Source of the DNA: Rhizobium sp.
GTDB taxonomy: Bacteria; Pseudomonadota; Alphaproteobacteria; Rhizobiales; Rhizobiaceae
Reading direction: 5' to 3'
DNA: 64,000 nt
Assembly: GCA_027533385.1 (NCBI GenBank)
Contig: JAPZUE010000041.1
Span: 1 to 64,000 of the forward strand
Position numbers and translations under genes: made by a program. The notes under the pieces are model-generated. The model ran no database searches, was not told the DNA's origin, and saw nothing but the letters and a program-made list of their open reading frames with translations. Positions within the stretch are counted from its first letter, which is position 1. The number at the start of each line of letters is the position of its first letter. Positions 62,003 through 64,000 of the stretch are shown here, one piece after another.

Positions 62003-62234
62003 TGTCAGGTTCGACGATGCCACCATGTGGGTTTCGCTTTCGGACGGGCGTGTCTTGGGCGTGCCGCTCGCGTGGTTTCCAAGGCTTTTGTCGGCATCCC
62101 CTGCCGATTTATTCAAATACGAACTCAGTTCCTCTGGCATTCATTGGGAAGCACTCGACGAGGACATCTCGGTAGCAGGGCTTCTTGCCGGGCGCGGAGA
62201 CCAGACGAGGTCGACAGCTCTGGCTGCGGAATAA
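61983..62234 (+). CDS. DUF2442 protein
   Basis: An 83-residue protein with VRFDDATMWVSLSDGRVLGV and PLAWFPRLLSA followed by IHWEALDEDISVAGLLAG, the DUF2442 signature. It is encoded in an overlap with the DUF4160 gene and probably forms a complex with it. If the pair is a toxin-antitoxin module, DUF2442 would be the antitoxin candidate; direct evidence is lacking. AAAGGG lies before the ATG at 61983. Confidence 0.88.
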   Translation: MNISATDVRFDDATMWVSLSDGRVLGVPLAWFPRLLSASPADLFKYELSSSGIHWEALDEDISVAGLLAGRGDQTRSTALAAE

Positions 62235-62245
62235 CTTAGTACGGC

Positions 62246-63028
62246 ATGAGCATTTCAGCCGAACAATCCAAAACACTCCGCCAGCATCTCGCCCGTCTCT
62301 ATTACGGCCGCGACACCGCTGCCATCCGCTTCCAGTTCGCGCTGATGGTGATCGATCTCGCGATCATCGCCTTCTTCCTCGCCGGCCCCTATCTGCGCGA
62401 CAGGCCGAGCTACCTGATCCTCGACTATGCCATTGCCGCCTGGATTGCGCTTGAAATGCTGGCCCAGTGGGGCGCCTCGCGCACGACCAAGGGTTTTCTG
62501 CTGCGGCCCATGACATGGGTCGATCTCTTCGTGCTCGGCACGCTGCTCTTCCCACATCTTCTCTTCAACTTCGCCTTCCTGCGTGTCGCCCGCATCTGGG
62601 CTGTGGCGCAGCGGCCGATCTTCAAGCTGATGCTCAATCGGCTGGGTTTGAAGGAACAGACGGATGTCGTCACCGCCTTCCTCAACCTATTCGTCTTTCT
62701 CTTCCTGGTGACGGGCTTCGTCTACACCTTCTTCTTCTATGCGGAAGATGCCGGCACCGGTTTCATCGACGCGCTCTACTTCACCGTGGCGACGGTCACG
62801 ACGACGGGCTTCGGCGACATCACGCTTCCCGGAACCTTCGGCAAGCTGACCTCGATCGTCACGATGATCATCGGCATCTCGCTCTTCGTGCGCTTGGCCC
62901 AGGCGATCGTCAGGCCCTACAAGGTGACATTCCCCTGCCCTCAGTGTGGCTTGCAGCGACACGATGCCGATGCAGTGCACTGCAAGGCCTGTGGCCATGT
63001 GCTGAACATTCCCGACGAAGGCATTTGA
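62246..63028 (+). CDS. Kv-like potassium channel with zinc-ribbon tail
   Basis: A 260-residue ion-channel subunit. Segments S1-S4 lie at about 31-132, a turret and pore helix follow (TGFIDALYFTVATVT), and the selectivity filter is TTTGFGD (185-191) before the final segment (about 200-220). The S4 region (FLRVARIWAVAQRPIFKL) has only a few basic residues, so voltage sensing is doubtful. The cytoplasmic tail carries CPQCG (231-235) and CKACG (246-250), a rubredoxin-like zinc ribbon, which is uncommon on small channels. The gene starts 11 bases after the DUF2442 stop. Confidence 0.85.
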   Translation: MSISAEQSKTLRQHLARLYYGRDTAAIRFQFALMVIDLAIIAFFLAGPYLRDRPSYLILDYAIAAWIALEMLAQWGASRTTKGFLLRPMTWVDLFVLGTLLFPHLLFNFAFLRVARIWAVAQRPIFKLMLNRLGLKEQTDVVTAFLNLFVFLFLVTGFVYTFFFYAEDAGTGFIDALYFTVATVTTTGFGDITLPGTFGKLTSIVTMIIGISLFVRLAQAIVRPYKVTFPCPQCGLQRHDADAVHCKACGHVLNIPDEGI

Positions 63029-63032
63029 GAGA

Positions 63033-63485
63033 TCAGAGCGGCCTTCGGAAATACACGACGCGCTCGGTCTCTTCGAAGCCCAGCGCGGCATGCATCGCAT
63101 GCGAGACTGTGTTGTGAAGCTCGGCATCGGAGGCGAGTTCGGTGAGACCCTGCCCACGTGCCCAGTCGCCGACGGCGGCAACCAGAAGAGCGGCAGCGCC
63201 TTGTCGGCGGACGGCCGGATCGACGATGATCCCTTCCAGGAAGGCGACCGGCGAGGTCTCGGAGCCATTGACATAATCGGAGCGGATACTGGCCTCCGCC
63301 AGCCCGACAGCGCGCCCCGCTGAGTCGAGACAAAGGAACGCGACAAGCCTGTCAGGCTCCATCAGAGCCTCCAGGATCTCGGCGCGGTGTCCCTCGACAT
63401 CGAGCTCCGGCCAGAGCTGGTGGCGCAGTGCCGCCCAGACCTCGATATCCTCTTCACCGGCCATGCGAACGACAAACCGCGTCAT
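63033..63485 (-). CDS. GNAT acetyltransferase, AAC(6')-like
   Basis: A 150-residue GCN5-type acetyltransferase. Residues VWAALRHQLWPELDVEGHRA, AEASIRSDYVNGSETSPVAF, the acetyl-CoA loop DPAVRRQGAAALLVAAVGDW, and ELASDAELHNTVSHAMHAAL followed by GFEETERVVYF match AAC(6')-I aminoglycoside acetyltransferases closely in layout. The natural substrate in a soil bacterium may not be an antibiotic. The ATG overlaps the alpha-glucosidase stop as ATGA, so it is translated as part of that transcript. It converges on the channel gene with a four-base gap. Confidence 0.88.
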   Translation of the reverse strand: MTRFVVRMAGEEDIEVWAALRHQLWPELDVEGHRAEILEALMEPDRLVAFLCLDSAGRAVGLAEASIRSDYVNGSETSPVAFLEGIIVDPAVRRQGAAALLVAAVGDWARGQGLTELASDAELHNTVSHAMHAALGFEETERVVYFRRPL

Positions 63486-64000
63486 GACAGTTTCACGCAG
63501 ATCCCGTCGAGCGGACCGAGCCTGATCTCGCCCGCCACCAGCGTGCCGGCCAGCCCCGGCATGTCCAGAACGTCCTGCGCCTTGTGCCCCTTCGGCAGCA
63601 CCAGTTCCTGCGGCCCGCGCCGCAGATTGAAGACGAACAACAGCCGTTCCTCGCCCTTCGAACGGGTAAAGGCCAGCACGTCCTCATTGGTCGCGAGGAA
63701 TTCCATGTCGCCGTCGACAAGGGCTGCATGCTGCTTGCGGAAGGCAAGTGTGGCCCGGTAATGCGCGAGCACCGAGGCCTCCTCCGTCTCCTGCGCATCG
63801 ACGGCGAGCGCCTGATGCTCTGCCGACACCGGCAGCCAGGGCTTCACGGTCGAAAAGCCAGCTTGCGTCTTGCCCTTCTCCCACACCATCGGAGTGCGGC
63901 ACCCGTCACGGCCCTTGAAGGCCGGCCAGAAGCGGATGCCATAGGGGTCACGCAGATCTTCAAACGCAAGCTCCGCCTCGGGCAGACCGAGTTCCTCGCC
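63482..64000 (-). CDS. Alpha-glucosidase (GH13) C-terminal part, 5' end outside window
   Basis: The frame is open from the right edge (64000) to the stop at 63482, giving the last 172 residues of a GH13 enzyme. The opening GEELGLPEAELAFEDL, then DPYGIRFWPAFKGRDGCRTP and MVW, is the segment just after the catalytic acid loop in alpha-glucosidases such as S. meliloti AglA. The remainder is the C-terminal beta domain (EERLLFVFNLRRGPQELVLP). The catalytic residues lie outside the window. An ATG at 63889 is internal, not the start. The gene is coupled to the following acetyltransferase. Confidence 0.9.
   Translation of the reverse strand, partial: GEELGLPEAELAFEDLRDPYGIRFWPAFKGRDGCRTPMVWEKGKTQAGFSTVKPWLPVSAEHQALAVDAQETEEASVLAHYRATLAFRKQHAALVDGDMEFLATNEDVLAFTRSKGEERLLFVFNLRRGPQELVLPKGHKAQDVLDMPGLAGTLVAGEIRLGPLDGICVKLS

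Overview
The window reads as chromosomal DNA of a high-GC alphaproteobacterium of the Rhizobiaceae (Rhizobium, Agrobacterium or Sinorhizobium relatives). The evidence is a fused trpE(G) with a WWW-containing leader peptide, a NolR-type ArsR repressor, a ChoXWV choline transporter whose binding residues carry the same numbers as in S. meliloti ChoX, a putA/putR pair, candidate RirA (IRO) and Irr (ICE) iron operators, and many short C/G-rich palindromic intergenic repeats. I see no rRNA, tRNA, CRISPR array or prophage. The only insertion-sequence trace is the end of an IS110-family transposase at the left edge.

Layout. 0-1.3 kb: transposase tail and a gene-poor repeat-rich stretch. 1.3-7.5 kb: a lipoprotein, a DMGDH/sarcosine-dehydrogenase-like FAD-GcvT protein, a DUF992 secreted protein and an ABC exporter. 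7.8-11.8 kb: a stand-alone EntF-like NRPS module (C-A-T-TE, A domain predicted to load glycine) behind an Irr-box-like site. 12-19.7 kb: SelO, a lipoprotein, HupE/UreJ, a chemoreceptor, a YCII protein, QueF and a CDF metal exporter. 19.9-31.9 kb: two TonB-dependent receptors (siderophore-type and haem-type), each with RirA-type operator motifs, flanking two toxin-antitoxin modules (HigBA, ParDE), trpE(G) with its attenuator, a second chemoreceptor and an extensin-like enzyme. 31.9-39.7 kb: formate-THF ligase, UPF0114, PutA/PutR, a LuxR solo and a PPOX-type flavoprotein. 39.9-47.2 kb: a tightly packed operon of five poorly characterised genes (coiled-coil protein, unknown protein, AAA+ ATPase, DUF6638, DUF2333 membrane protein) with a RelE/XRE toxin-antitoxin pair spliced into its middle. 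47.4-64 kb: cytochrome c, ChoXWV, a HugZ-like protein, NolR, omega-aminotransferase, an orphan LivK-like binding protein, DCC and rhodanese proteins, aldose epimerase, a Tat-exported cyclase, an AhpD-like protein, adenine deaminase, a DUF4160/DUF2442 pair, a Kv-like channel with a zinc-ribbon tail, an AAC(6')-like acetyltransferase and the end of an alpha-glucosidase.

How the genes work together. Much of the window is nutrient scavenging and C1/nitrogen metabolism: choline uptake feeds methyl-amine catabolism, which the DMGDH-like enzyme and formate-THF ligase could continue; proline is handled by PutA/PutR; adenine by Ade. A second theme is iron, with two outer-membrane receptors, a possible siderophore-type NRPS, a HugZ-like haem-degradation relative and the operator motifs. 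The best candidate for an undescribed system is the 39.9-47.2 kb AAA+ operon and the toxin-antitoxin cassette that has entered it without breaking its translational coupling. Start sites were chosen from Shine-Dalgarno spacing and family length; functional calls come from remembered family motifs, with no database search.
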